Shown here: positions 56,000-64,000 of the stretch, piece after piece
Layout of the letters: every line of letters starts with the position of its first letter
Position numbering within the stretch: the stretch's first letter is position 1
DNA from: Campylobacter corcagiensis
Lineage (GTDB): Bacteria > Campylobacterota > Campylobacteria > Campylobacterales > Campylobacteraceae
Reading direction: 5' to 3'
Assembly (NCBI RefSeq): GCF_013201645.1
Contig: NZ_CP053842.1
Location: forward strand, 620,001-684,000
Length of the DNA: 64,000 bases
Translations under genes and position numbers: made by a program
Notes under the pieces: model-generated
What the model saw: the letters and a program-made list of their open reading frames with translations, nothing else
Database searches by the model: none
Told to the model about the DNA's origin: nothing

Positions 56000-56923
56000 T
56001 CAAAGTAAAAGCATCTTTGTTGCTTCATTTATACACTCCCCATCTATACCCATCTCATTTAAATCCGCCACTCTTTTAGCTCTTTTAAGTAGTTTTTCCG
56101 TTTTTCTAAAATTTCCCCTTGTAAGGCGTTCTATTTGATTTATCAGCTCGTTATTTTCCACGCCAAAAAGCTTACAAACTTCTACTAGATCTTTATTTAC
56201 TTTTGCTTTATCACCGTTAAGGTATGTTAACCCTTCCAAAAACCACTTTGACCCCACACGGCTACTAAGTTGTTCATACTCAAGGTTGCTTTTTTTAGCC
56301 CCGGTTAAGTTGTTTAGCAGTTTTTTTGTCCCAACCAACACCACAGGGCTTTTACTAAAATCATACATCCTTCTTAACGCCTCTAAAGCACGATATGGCA
56401 AATGTTCTGCTTCATCTATGATGATTACCTTATCTATCTTTTTAAGGCTATCTGCCACATCTCTTATCATCTCATCTACGCTTTTACTTGTAGTTATGCC
56501 AAATTTAAGGCATAGCATACGAAAAAGTGCCCTTGCATTTGTTGATATAGTTGCCTCTATTAGCACCGCTTCTGGGTGGCTTTTAGAAAACTCTTTTATA
56601 GCTCTACTCTTACCAGTTCCAGCATCTCCTATGATTACGCCTAGATCTCTATCTTCCACACTCCACTCAATCACAGCATTTATGCTTTTTGCATCTTTTG
56701 TAGTGATAAATGGTAGGTCGTCTTGATTTTTTGGCTTACTTTGGATAAAATTATCAAGGTAATTTTTTGCAAGGTCTTCAACTTTATTTGCATATTTGAA
56801 GTCCTTGCCTTCTTTCATATATCCAGTTAAGTAAGCAGGATTTATCCCAACTGTTTTTGCAAACTGATTTTGGCTTACCCCTTTGCTAAGTAAAAACTCA
56901 GCGATTCTCTCTTGTAAATTCAT
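56000..56923 (-). CDS. Mu B-like AAA+ ATPase, target-DNA activator
   Basis: The 307-residue protein has an N-terminal helix-turn-helix (SQNQFAKTVGINPAYLTGYM), Walker A GDAGTGKS at 99-106, Walker B KVIIIDEAEH at about 165-174, and a C-terminal helical domain. MuB-type proteins bind target DNA, stimulate the transposase and give target immunity. It lies downstream of transposase A, with repeat copy 7 between them. Confidence 0.92.
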   Translation of the reverse strand: MNLQERIAEFLLSKGVSQNQFAKTVGINPAYLTGYMKEGKDFKYANKVEDLAKNYLDNFIQSKPKNQDDLPFITTKDAKSINAVIEWSVEDRDLGVIIGDAGTGKSRAIKEFSKSHPEAVLIEATISTNARALFRMLCLKFGITTSKSVDEMIRDVADSLKKIDKVIIIDEAEHLPYRALEALRRMYDFSKSPVVLVGTKKLLNNLTGAKKSNLEYEQLSSRVGSKWFLEGLTYLNGDKAKVNKDLVEVCKLFGVENNELINQIERLTRGNFRKTEKLLKRAKRVADLNEMGIDGECINEATKMLLL

Positions 56924-56937
56924 ATCTATTCTCCTTT

Positions 56938-57120
56938 TTTAAACTTCTAAATCTTGACAACCTTAACGCTTTTCCTGTGCATATTTCTGCACTTACTATC
57001 ACAAAGATAGCTCCCTTGAAATATGCAAAGTCAAAAGCGTAATACTGCCTATTTTATTAAAGTTATTTAGCCATAAGGCACCGTCTTAGCAAACAAGCAT
57101 TTAAAATTTTTAAAAGCTTT
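56938..57120. repeat. Prophage intergenic repeat, copy 7 (diverged)
   Basis: Begins AAACTTCTAAATCTTGACAA like copy 2. It contains a long imperfect hairpin (GCATATTTCTGCAC... with TGAAATATGC) and then ACTGCCTATTTTATTAAAGT. Confidence 0.55.
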
Positions 57121-57126
57121 TTAAAA

Positions 57127-57140
57127 GGCATTTTTATGCC
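57127..57140 (-). terminator. Terminator after transposase A
   Basis: On the minus strand GGCAT-AAAA-ATGCC is followed by TTTTAAAAAG, 10 bases past the stop at 57151. Confidence 0.6.
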
Positions 57141-57150
57141 CTTTAAAAAA

Positions 57151-59763
57151 CTAACTAACATCTTCTATCAACTCATCAAAGCCCTTAAATTTCTTTGTCT
57201 TAGTTTCATCTTTTTTAAGCCTATATTTTTCATAATTTGCAGCTTGGTTTGAGATCTCATTTAGCTTTTTAGATGTTTGTATTTTTTCTTTAACACTACT
57301 AATATCATTTGATAACTCCCATTTTTCAGCCTTTAAACTTTTTCTATGCAGTTTTTTTATGTTTTCTAACTCATATAAAGCATCTCTTTTTAAAGACTGG
57401 CTAGCTTTATCTATAACCTTTTTTATCTCACTTAGATCTTTTTTAAAGCTTTTATTTACTATTTTTAACTCATCAGCACTTAAATTTGCTTTTTTACTAT
57501 CTCTTGCCACGCATAAAAACTCGCCTTTTTGGCTAAAGACATAAATTTCACTAACATCATCTATATTTTGACGAATAGTTACCCTTGTTTTAACTGGTGG
57601 CATATCAAAGCTAACAAAAACATCTCCGTTAAAATTTATGCCTTTTTTAGTTACTACTCTATCTACACCTTTACTTGCATAAAGTAAAAACTCAGCGTAA
57701 TCCACGCTTAAAAGTTTAGTATCATCGCTATTCCATATATCCATTGGGCTAGGTTTTCCTTTTCTTCTTTTGCCACTTATTAAATCCCACTTCATATTTA
57801 AAATTTCAAGCTCTTTTTTAGCCTGGCTAAAGCTTAGTAAATTCTTTAAATTTGTCATTTTAGAATGTCCATACTCATCTTTTGCGTGACGATCTTTTTT
57901 AGGCGTTCTTTGTTCTATCTGCTCTCTTGTTTTTAGATCATTTCCGATATATCCTGGAAGCATTGCAATACCTGAGTGTTGAAGCGTTTTAAATCTTCTT
58001 TCAACCATTCCTTTTTGTTCCCCACTATAAGGCAAGGCCGCTTCATAAAAAATACCAAGACCATTTAATAGCTCCTGGAAATTTCCGCTTAAATAGTCTT
58101 TTCCGTTATCGCCTTTTATAGTTTGTGGTTTTCCTAGGGTGCTTATAGCCTTCCAAAGTAGGCGAATAATGTTTAAGCTATTGCTTGTTTTTTCTAAGCT
58201 TACTACCCCACGACCACTATAAACATCAACTATGCTTAAAATGTGCGGACGAAACGGCTCATTAGTTTCATCATCTCTTACTATCATATCAAGTGGGCTA
58301 CTATCTATTTGCCAACACTGATTTCTAAAGGTAAAAATCTCTCTTTGATCTCCCATTGATGGTTTAAAATAGCTTTTTGCTTTATCAAAGCCTTTAGTTA
58401 TAACTGTGTATTCAAGTGGCTTGTTTTTGTAGTGATTATCTAAAAATCTCTTTATCACACCACTATCACAAAAGCTAAACTCACCGCTTAAATTTAAGCC
58501 ATACTTTAAGCCATCTCTTTTTATAATCTCAGCATTTAGACTATCTACGCACTCAGTTAGATTAAAATTTCCAGCCCCGTAAGCTCTAAATTTACTTAAA
58601 ACAAATTCCTGCATCCAAGGCTCAAGCTTAGACTCACCTTTGCGGTGCATTCCACTTTTATCCGCTAGCCCCACAGCACCGCCGTTTTTATACTCTTTTT
58701 TCCAGCGGTAAAATGTAGATTTGGAGAGATTTCTAGCCTTACAAAAATCAGCCACACTTTGCCCACTTGAAATTTGCTCTTTGATGAGTTTTATCTTTTC
58801 ATTAACTTCATCTTTTTGTTTATCGCTAAGCTGGAAGTAGGTCACATTTTTAGCGTTACCACACAAAGCACTGTTGTGACTATGGCTATCGGCTTTGGAA
58901 TTTTTAGAGTTATCACCACCCAAAATGCTAGAGTTATTAGATACACCGCCTAAAACACTTACATCGCTACCCACACCACATAAACCACCCTTAGTGCTAC
59001 TGCCACATAAGCCACTTTTAGACTCTTTAGCGTCATTAACTACGCCACCTAAAACACCACTTTTTAAATCTTTAGTTAAATTTAAACTAGCGATATGTTG
59101 TTTTTCATCATCACTCATCTTGCTTTCGTTTCGCGTTATATGACTATCTAACTCACCATCGCCACTTGAAATTTCACTGCTTTTTATCTCTTTTTTGTTT
59201 TTACCACCAATGCCTTGATAACCATTTTTGTTATCTAAAATGCGTCTTTTATTATTTATCTTGTCACAACTATACACACCGCCGTCACTATGAGTATCAA
59301 AGCCACTCACTCCAGCCACGCCGTCACTATGACTGTCAAAACCACTTGCTTTATCCACACCGCCATTTACATAACTTGCTCTATCATAATCATTCACGCC
59401 ACTCACTCCAGCCACGCCGTCACTATGGCTGTCAGCACCACTCACACCACCATTTACCACACCACTTCCTAAATTTTGTATAAAATCATCACCAAAGATA
59501 TCACCCAAACTAATCTCTTTTAACCCACCTTTATCTAAGGTGTAAATTTTCGTATCATTTGATATTTTTTTACTATGTAGTGCCATTTTTAACTGGGCTA
59601 TTTCTATTTTAAAAAGTAACCTAGCCCCACCACGACCCCTTTTACCTGTATTTTCTATGCGTAGAAAAGGATAGCGATTAGAATTTCGGCTAACTGATTC
59701 TCTTAATGTACTTTGTCCTACATTAAATACTATAGATGCGGTTTTACTGCCCACATAAAACAT
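57151..59763 (-). CDS. Mu-like transposase A with long low-complexity insertion
   Basis: The 870-residue protein is much longer than MuA (663). Residues 1-60 form a DNA-binding domain (VGQSTLRESVSRNSNRYPFL). Residues about 95-320 are Gly/Ser/Asp/Asn-rich and include a 32-residue tandem repeat. Residues about 335-375 form a helix-turn-helix (SVADFCKARNLSKSTFYRWK). The rve-type core has a DDE triad of Asp487 (QIDSSP), Asp552 (KGDNGKDY) and Glu588 (GMVERRF). The C-terminus is helical and basic. It catalyses strand transfer at the prophage ends. Its start overlaps the Ner-like gene (TAATG). Confidence 0.93.
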   Translation of the reverse strand: MFYVGSKTASIVFNVGQSTLRESVSRNSNRYPFLRIENTGKRGRGGARLLFKIEIAQLKMALHSKKISNDTKIYTLDKGGLKEISLGDIFGDDFIQNLGSGVVNGGVSGADSHSDGVAGVSGVNDYDRASYVNGGVDKASGFDSHSDGVAGVSGFDTHSDGGVYSCDKINNKRRILDNKNGYQGIGGKNKKEIKSSEISSGDGELDSHITRNESKMSDDEKQHIASLNLTKDLKSGVLGGVVNDAKESKSGLCGSSTKGGLCGVGSDVSVLGGVSNNSSILGGDNSKNSKADSHSHNSALCGNAKNVTYFQLSDKQKDEVNEKIKLIKEQISSGQSVADFCKARNLSKSTFYRWKKEYKNGGAVGLADKSGMHRKGESKLEPWMQEFVLSKFRAYGAGNFNLTECVDSLNAEIIKRDGLKYGLNLSGEFSFCDSGVIKRFLDNHYKNKPLEYTVITKGFDKAKSYFKPSMGDQREIFTFRNQCWQIDSSPLDMIVRDDETNEPFRPHILSIVDVYSGRGVVSLEKTSNSLNIIRLLWKAISTLGKPQTIKGDNGKDYLSGNFQELLNGLGIFYEAALPYSGEQKGMVERRFKTLQHSGIAMLPGYIGNDLKTREQIEQRTPKKDRHAKDEYGHSKMTNLKNLLSFSQAKKELEILNMKWDLISGKRRKGKPSPMDIWNSDDTKLLSVDYAEFLLYASKGVDRVVTKKGINFNGDVFVSFDMPPVKTRVTIRQNIDDVSEIYVFSQKGEFLCVARDSKKANLSADELKIVNKSFKKDLSEIKKVIDKASQSLKRDALYELENIKKLHRKSLKAEKWELSNDISSVKEKIQTSKKLNEISNQAANYEKYRLKKDETKTKKFKGFDELIEDVS
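59302..59427. repeat. 96-bp-period direct repeat inside transposase A
   Basis: A 30-base block is identical at 59302-59331 and 59398-59427, 96 bases apart, encoding HSDGVAGVSG twice. A partial third copy starts near 59281. The period is a multiple of three, so unit gain or loss keeps the frame. Confidence 0.8.
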
Positions 59764-59984
59764 TAACTAGCCTTTTTATTGTCTCTTAAGCCACTAGGAA
59801 GTTCATCTATAAAACCATCATTAAGGAGTGCTTCAAATACTTCTCTAGTTTTTCCTTTTGTGTTTCTCTCGCCAGTTAGTTCTCCCCTAAGCACCCTATA
59901 ACCAATATCTGGATCTAAATTATTGTTTCTAAACCATTTTGATGGCGTTATGCATTTTTTATCAAATATTTCGCTAAGTGTCAT
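59763..59984 (-). CDS. Ner-like small DNA-binding protein
   Basis: I start at ATG 59984 (MTLSEIFDKK) behind AAGGAG. The 73 residues include PSKWFRNNNLDPDIGYRVLR and GKTREVFEALLNDGF, a compact helical DNA-binding pattern. It sits between repressor and transposase, where Mu has ner, the negative regulator of the early promoter. Homology to Ner is by position and size. Confidence 0.65.
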   Translation of the reverse strand: MTLSEIFDKKCITPSKWFRNNNLDPDIGYRVLRGELTGERNTKGKTREVFEALLNDGFIDELPSGLRDNKKAS

Positions 59985-60000
59985 TACTTCTCCTTTCATA

Positions 60001-60147
60001 TTGTTTTATTTTTAAAAAAATACTTCAAATTTAATGGAAGTATCTTTATTTTATGCTACAATACTAATATAAAGTTGGAAGTATTATATCGCAAAAAGAG
60101 ATGTAAGTCAATACAAAATGCGATATTTATAGAAAGTTAGGGTTAAA
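60001..60147. promoter_or_regulatory. Repressor/Ner operator region
   Basis: Divergent region between repressor (plus) and early operon (minus). It has ATACTTC at 60020-60026, GGAAGTAT at 60036-60043 and GGAAGTAT again at 60077-60084, plus an inverted pair ATATCGCA (60086-60093) and TGCGATAT (60119-60126). These are candidate operators of the lysis-lysogeny switch. Confidence 0.55.
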
Positions 60148-60780
60148 ATGGGTAACATAAATGATATTTTGAATAGACTATATCACAAATTGAATATAAA
60201 GAGTGATGCAGAATTTTGCCGAAAATACAACATAAAACAAAATACTCTTAGTACTTGGAAAGCTAGAAACAGTATTCCTTATGAGTTATTGCTCTCAATA
60301 TCTAAAGAAGAAAATATTCCAGTAGATTATATATTTTTAAACAAAAATTTTAATACTTCGCATAATGAGAATAACGGCTATAAAATTAAAAAAATTAGCC
60401 ATAATGCAAGTGCTGGAACTTTGACAGATATTGAAGGCATTGAGGTGTATGATACAGATGATTTTATATTTATTTCGAAAAATCTTTTTAAGACAAATAT
60501 TAATCCTGAAAAAACTAGAATAGTAGAGGTCGTTGGAGATAGTATGTCCCCCACATTAAACTCTGGAGATTATGTCATAATAAATATTGACAATAATTTT
60601 ATAGGTGATGGAATTTATGTGATAAATTATAAAAATATTTTCATGGTTAAAATGTTGCAACAAAAACCGGATGGCTTAAAAATTAAAAGTATAAACCCAC
60701 TATATGAAAGCTATGAATTAGAAGAAGACTCACAAGAAATTTTTGATATTATTGGCAAAGTAATTAAAACTATAAGCTAA
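60148..60780 (+). CDS. S24-family phage repressor (CI/LexA-like)
   Basis: The 210-residue protein has an N-terminal helix-turn-helix (DAEFCRKYNIKQNTLSTWKA) and a C-terminal peptidase S24 domain with the Ala89-Gly90 cleavage site (NASAGTL), Ser132 in VGDSMSP and Lys168 in FMVKML. It should hold lysogeny and self-cleave on DNA damage, making this prophage SOS-inducible, unlike Mu c. It is divergent from ner and transposase. Confidence 0.88.
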   Translation: MGNINDILNRLYHKLNIKSDAEFCRKYNIKQNTLSTWKARNSIPYELLLSISKEENIPVDYIFLNKNFNTSHNENNGYKIKKISHNASAGTLTDIEGIEVYDTDDFIFISKNLFKTNINPEKTRIVEVVGDSMSPTLNSGDYVIINIDNNFIGDGIYVINYKNIFMVKMLQQKPDGLKIKSINPLYESYELEEDSQEIFDIIGKVIKTIS

Positions 60781-61315
60781 AATAAAAAAAATCTTAAAGT
60801 CTAACTTAATCATTTAAGGTTAAAAAGTACTGTATTTTAAGTTAACAAATAAGATAGTGGCATATTTTTTTGTCTGACTTAATCTTAAACTACCGATTAA
60901 TCGTGCTTTATGAACATTAAAATATATTAAGCTTCATTAAGTCATATTTTTAGCTAAATTTACTGACTTAATCCCCAAACCTTAAACAATTTTATCTGTT
61001 TTTACTATCAAACCTTAAAAACAAAAAATGCCCATATTTAGTTGTTTTGTTATTTTTGTGATGAATTTTAGGAAATTGTATAGTTGTTAAACATTAGCCA
61101 TTATTAGCCGTTTAAAGCCCTTTAAATAGCGTTTAAAACTTTAAATTTATGAACGCTTTTGTGAGAAAATCGCCCTTTTGGGATATTTGGGATTTTTTAC
61201 TATCCTTAAACCACGCACTTAAAATAAGAATATTTTTATCTAAACCACCATTCCATCGCTATTTTAAAACCATTTTCCACCCAACCACTTTTCCCATTTT
61301 ATCTACACCCCCACA
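60781..61315. promoter_or_regulatory. Left end of prophage; no gene, transposase sites
   Basis: No coding frame is seen. The terminal part has TCCCATTTT at 61292-61300 and a related CCATTTT at 61270-61276, matching motifs at the other end, and ends CCCCCACA. Further in, CTGACTTAAT occurs twice (about 60873 and 60961), with TTAAGTCAT inverted between them. Confidence 0.6.
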
Positions 61316-61320
61316 AAAAA
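61316..61320 (+). repeat. Target-site duplication, left prophage end
   Basis: AAAAA copy matching 29057-29061. The run here is six A, so the exact cut is ambiguous by one base. Confidence 0.78.
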
Positions 61321-61405
61321 TGTAAAAGGAATAGGCGATAAGGTTTATGAAGGCATAAAGGATGATATTAAAACAAGTGGAAATACAGAGATAAAAAGTA
61401 AGTAG
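61316..61405 (+). pseudogene. comEA: comEA-like gene, 3' part displaced by the prophage
   Basis: The frame reads NVKGIGDKVYEGIKDDIK and ends TAG at 61405. This is the second helix-hairpin-helix motif and C-terminus of ComEA. It continues residue 59-60 of the 5' part at 28883, and the rejoined protein is 87 residues. It lacks a start of its own. Confidence 0.88.
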
Positions 61406-61411
61406 TGAGAT

Positions 61412-61492
61412 ATGCAAATAGAAGAGCTTTTTACTAAAATAGTGGAGGCTCTTTTTGCCAAAGTAAAATCAATATTAAAACTAATGCATTAA
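61412..61492 (+). CDS. Possible 26-residue peptide
   Basis: ATG 61412 to TAA 61492 gives MQIEELFTKIVEALFAKVKS and six more residues, an amphipathic helix. It lies seven bases behind the comEA stop; there is no convincing ribosome binding site. Confidence 0.25.
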   Translation: MQIEELFTKIVEALFAKVKSILKLMH

Positions 61493-61593
61493 GCAATAAA
61501 AAGTAATAATTAATTATGGTGTAAATTTAGGATATTGGTCAGAATAAGTAAATCTTTATAATTAATATCAATATAAATCTTAATAATATAAAA

Positions 61594-62331
61594 TTAATCA
61601 ATGAAATTTCCAAATAGTTCAGAACCATCATCTATATAGCCATTGTTATTTTTATCTATAACTAAAAATCCATCATCTTTATCTATCTAAGAAGTTTTAT
61701 ATTTAACATTATTACCGTCGTGATTAAAGTATGAGTTGGAGTTATCTCTATTTATGATTGAAATTTTAGAGTCACTGTTTAGGTCTAGGACTAAAGGGTC
61801 GTATTCGTCAATGAGATATTTATTTATAAGCTCAAACCATTCACAATCTGTGCCACCACCCCAAGATATTGAGTTATTGCATTGATAGCCATTAGTATTA
61901 TTTTTTGAGTTAGTAGCATTGCCACCTGTATTATTTTCTGTGCTATATGTATCTCCACCATTTCCAGTGCCACCACCAGTTTCGCCTGTGTTGTTTGGCT
62001 TTTGTGGTGGAGTAGTAGAGTCTTTTTTTGGATTCTGGTCTTGGGTTGGTTGGGCGTTGGAGTTACCCCAATTGACTCTAGGGCTTTGTTTTTCTATTTC
62101 GTCAAGCTTATCGAATCTATTATAATCATCAACTTTTCTATTTTTTAAAGTATTTTTTGAATCTTTTATTGTTGGATTACCAATTCCATCCACACCAGGT
62201 AAATATTTATCGAAAACTCCTGTTGTAATATCTATTGCATCATCAGCCCAATCTCTTTCGTTTTCTCCGCTAGGGTTTGTGTTCTTTATCTGTTCATCAG
62301 CATGTTCAGTTTTCTTTTTTAAGTTAGCCAT
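61594..62331 (-). pseudogene. RTX-like Ca-binding protein fragment with internal amber stop
   Basis: From ATG 62331 (behind AAAGGAG) the frame runs through a Thr/Asn/Gly-rich linker to YDPLVLDLNSDSKISIINRD and NSYFNHDGNNVKYKTS, then TAG at 61687. It continues in frame as IDKDDGFLVIDKNNNGYIDD, then GSELFG, to TAA at 61594. Proteins with this DPLVLDLNGDG...FD.DGDG...W...DDGxLxxDxNxNGxIDDGxELFG module (RTX and FrpC-like) have Trp at the stop position, so TGG to TAG is likely. Very short for the family. Confidence 0.65.
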
Positions 62332-63186
62332 TGTCAATCTCCTTTATTAATATATTTTTAAGTCTTAAGTTTTTTGTTAAATTCTGAAATTTTAAAAGTC
62401 TATTTATAGCGTCATCAACTCTATCGTTTCTATTTTTAAGATGTTTTATAGATAAGCTTAAATAATCAAGTTCATTATCTAAAGCCAGCTGATACTTTTT
62501 TGAGTTTAAAAGAGCTAGTTGTTCATCCGTAAGATGAAAATTATCAATACTAAAATACTTAGTTTTTTCATAAAATGGAACTAAAATATTGTAAGCTATA
62601 TCTATAATTAGAGCATCATTTACTATTGCTCCATTTTTAATGTAGCACTCAAAAAGATTTTTTTATTATGTTTATGTGCTAAAGTAAGAACAGTTGTTTG
62701 ATAATCATTATAATCCAAATTTATATCTATCTTATCAATATTTTTATTTACAAAGTCAATCAAATACTCTTCATTAAGTGCTATGGTGGCATGTTGTATA
62801 AGCGTAAGTTGTGTATCAAGCACTTCGTAATTTAAATCAGCACCCTTCTCAACCAGATGATCAAAAAACTCATAATGGTTTACTTTTTCTGTTTTTTTAA
62901 AAAGTTTATTTTTTGCAATAATTTCATCTATAGATTCAGCAAATACAATTGCATGCTCTAGCGGTCTTAAACCCTCACTATCGGTAGCATTTATAAGATT
63001 GGGGTATTTATTTAAAATTTCTATAAATTTATCATAATTTGCATAATTGATGGTTTTGTTTAGTTCATCAACTTGTTTAGTTAAATTTTGGTTTTGCAGT
63101 GTTGTATTATCATCTTTTACTTCATCTGCAAAGACAAAATTTAATGTTAAAAATAAAAAGAGTATTGCTTTAAAAATTTGCTTCAC
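62324..63186 (-). pseudogene. Secreted ankyrin-like protein, single frameshift
   Basis: GTG 63186 begins a signal peptide (MKQIFKAILFLFLTLNFVFA). Ankyrin-like units follow (NLINATDSEGLRPLEHAIVF; VEKGADLNYEVL). The frame breaks at a run of seven A (62658-62664 on the plus strand as T7). With one more A it continues LFECYIKNGAIVNDALIID through SLSIKHLKNRNDRVDDAINR to a stop at 62324 that overlaps the next gene's ATG. The whole would be about 287 residues. It could be the immunity or partner protein of the adjacent RTX-like gene. Confidence 0.7.
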
Positions 63187-63391
63187 ATTCTTTCCTTTTG
63201 TAAAATTCTATTTTTGTTTTAATAATTTACGCCACAAATTTATAACTTTTAAAATTATAAATCTTTTTAGTTATTAACTAGTTATTTTTGCTAACTTTTT
63301 AAAATTTTGTATAAATTTATCTATTTTCGTAATTAATACTATTTTACTTAATCTTTATTAAGTTTCCACACTATGATTAAATTTATTAAAA
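63187..63391. other. AT-rich intergenic, no gene seen
   Basis: Short spacer. A ribosome binding site-like AAAGGAAAG belongs to the gene at 63186. Nothing else is recognised. Confidence 0.4.
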
Positions 63392-63917
63392 TTAGTACTG
63401 GAAAAGCAAACTTTTTAAAATACTATTTGTATCTAGCCTTTCTTTATAATCATAATCAACTAGTACATTTCCTTTTTCATCAACTACTTTATCGGCACTC
63501 ATCTTATAAGTAGGAGAATTTGAATAAACTATCACCTTTTTATTATATAAATTTGGTGTTATATTTTTATCAACGCTTGGAGAATGCCAAAATTTAACTA
63601 TTTTACCATCGTTTGTCTGCAAGTAAAGTAGCTATCTCTGCCACGACGTCCAAAATCTGAGGCAGCGTCAACTTTTTTTACAATACCTATTGTTTTGTAA
63701 AGATTGGTTTCTGGTTTTAGCTTAATGCTGATTATGCTTAAAAAATATAAAAAACCAAATATAAAAGCAATGCACATAAAAACTGATGAAAGCCCATTTT
63801 TTGTGGACTTTGGATTTAAAACTCTTTCAAAAAATCTTAAATAAATTTCTGTTTTTTAAATTCTTTTATAAATTCTAATTTTTTTAAATAATTTATTTCT
63901 TTTTCAAAAATATTCAT
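63392..63917 (-). pseudogene. Membrane protein, two frameshifts
   Basis: ATG 63917 gives MNIFEKEINYLKKLEFIKEF. After a run of six A (63852-63857) the frame breaks; one extra A restores TEIYLRFFERVLNPKSTKNG, then a membrane helix (VFMCIAFIFGFLYFLSIISI) and GIVKKVDAASDFGRRGRDSYF. A second break near 63620-63630 leads into LQTNDGKIVKFWHSPSVDKN and VIVYSNSPTYKMSADKVVDE. Reconstructed length is about 175 residues. The cytoplasmic-membrane-periplasmic layout is clear, the family unknown. Confidence 0.55.
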
Positions 63918-64000
63918 CTCATTCCTTATTTTCACCCTAAATTTATTTGAATTTAAAAACCATAGCTATATTTTTTATTACTACCATTTTAAATTTTAAT

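Larger units (their letters stand above)
29062..61315 (-). mobile_element. Complete Mu-like transposable prophage (about 32.25 kb)
   Basis: The ends are TGTATTCTCG at 29062 and CCCCCACA at 61315, giving the TG...CA termini of Mu-type elements, with AAAAA duplications outside. Contents are repressor, Ner-like protein, transposase A, ATPase B, gp16-like protein, gp27-31-like packaging genes, protease I, head protein T, lysis genes, siphovirus-type tail genes and an adenine methylase. The repressor/transposase end is at 61315. Tail genes (tail tube, chaperones with frameshift, tape measure, BR0599/DUF2163) indicate a long flexible tail, as in B3/D3112-type phages, rather than the contractile tail of Mu. 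Confidence 0.92.

Noticed and set aside
56286-56726. Plus-strand frame of 146 codons
   Set aside because: Antisense to the B ATPase, whose Walker motifs are clear.
38080-57120. Possible CRISPR array from repeated prophage segments
   Set aside because: Copies are long, diverged, kilobases apart, in both orientations and separated by genes, not by short spacers; no cas genes.
58895-59483. Plus-strand Pro/His/Ser-rich frames
   Set aside because: Antisense to the low-complexity insertion of transposase A; the repeats explain the open frames.

Overview
The window comes from an AT-rich epsilonproteobacterium, almost certainly a Campylobacter other than the jejuni/coli group. The support is a Campylobacter-type 16S rRNA, the futalosine menaquinone gene mqnE, a Psr/Phs-type polysulfide or thiosulfate reductase operon, T-rich promoters with TATAAT -10 boxes, and the general gene style. 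No species is claimed.

Layout. 1-620 holds small minus-strand genes of mobile-element type running off the left edge. 620-1590 is a decayed strip with an IS1595-like remnant and other broken coding. 1.6-20.3 kb is core chromosome: TonB receptor plus secreted CxxC HMA protein; a psrABC-like operon followed by an OmpR-type two-component pair; an orphan Cache sensor; yceI, a HIT protein and glmS (minus); mqnE, NCS2 purine permease, phosphoribosyltransferase, MFS exporter and ArnT-like membrane protein (plus); then a prepilin-like protein. 21.6-27.4 kb is a complete rRNA operon (16S, tRNA-Ala only, 23S, 5S) with long-range processing stems. 27.4-28.9 kb is decayed: a truncated glycosyltransferase and an IS1595 remnant.

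The main accessory element is a complete Mu-like transposable prophage at 29062..61315 (about 32.25 kb). It sits inside a comEA-like competence gene: the 5' part is at 28883..29061, the 3' part resumes at 61316, and the join restores one 87-codon frame. The prophage begins TG, ends CA, is flanked by AAAAA on both sides, and carries repeated AAAATGGGA motifs at both ends. From its left end (61315) inwards come an S24 repressor, a Ner-like protein, transposase A (870 aa with a large low-complexity insertion), the B ATPase, early genes including gp16, then a packaging block (gp27-, gp28-, gp29-, F- and G-like) on the opposite strand, then protease, capsid, lysis genes, a siphovirus-type tail module, an adenine methylase and a broken second S24 repressor. 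The tail assembly chaperone genes carry a classic -1 slippery site. The F-like protein has a C-terminal extension that looks like a polymorphic toxin, and a tRNA-like sequence lies antisense immediately behind it.

A family of related inverted-repeat intergenic segments separates the prophage transcription units. After the prophage, 61.6-63.9 kb carries a broken RTX-like protein gene, a frameshifted ankyrin-like secreted protein gene and a frameshifted membrane protein gene. Several lesions, there and at the prophage right end, are single-base losses in short homopolymers, so sequencing error and true decay both have to be considered.
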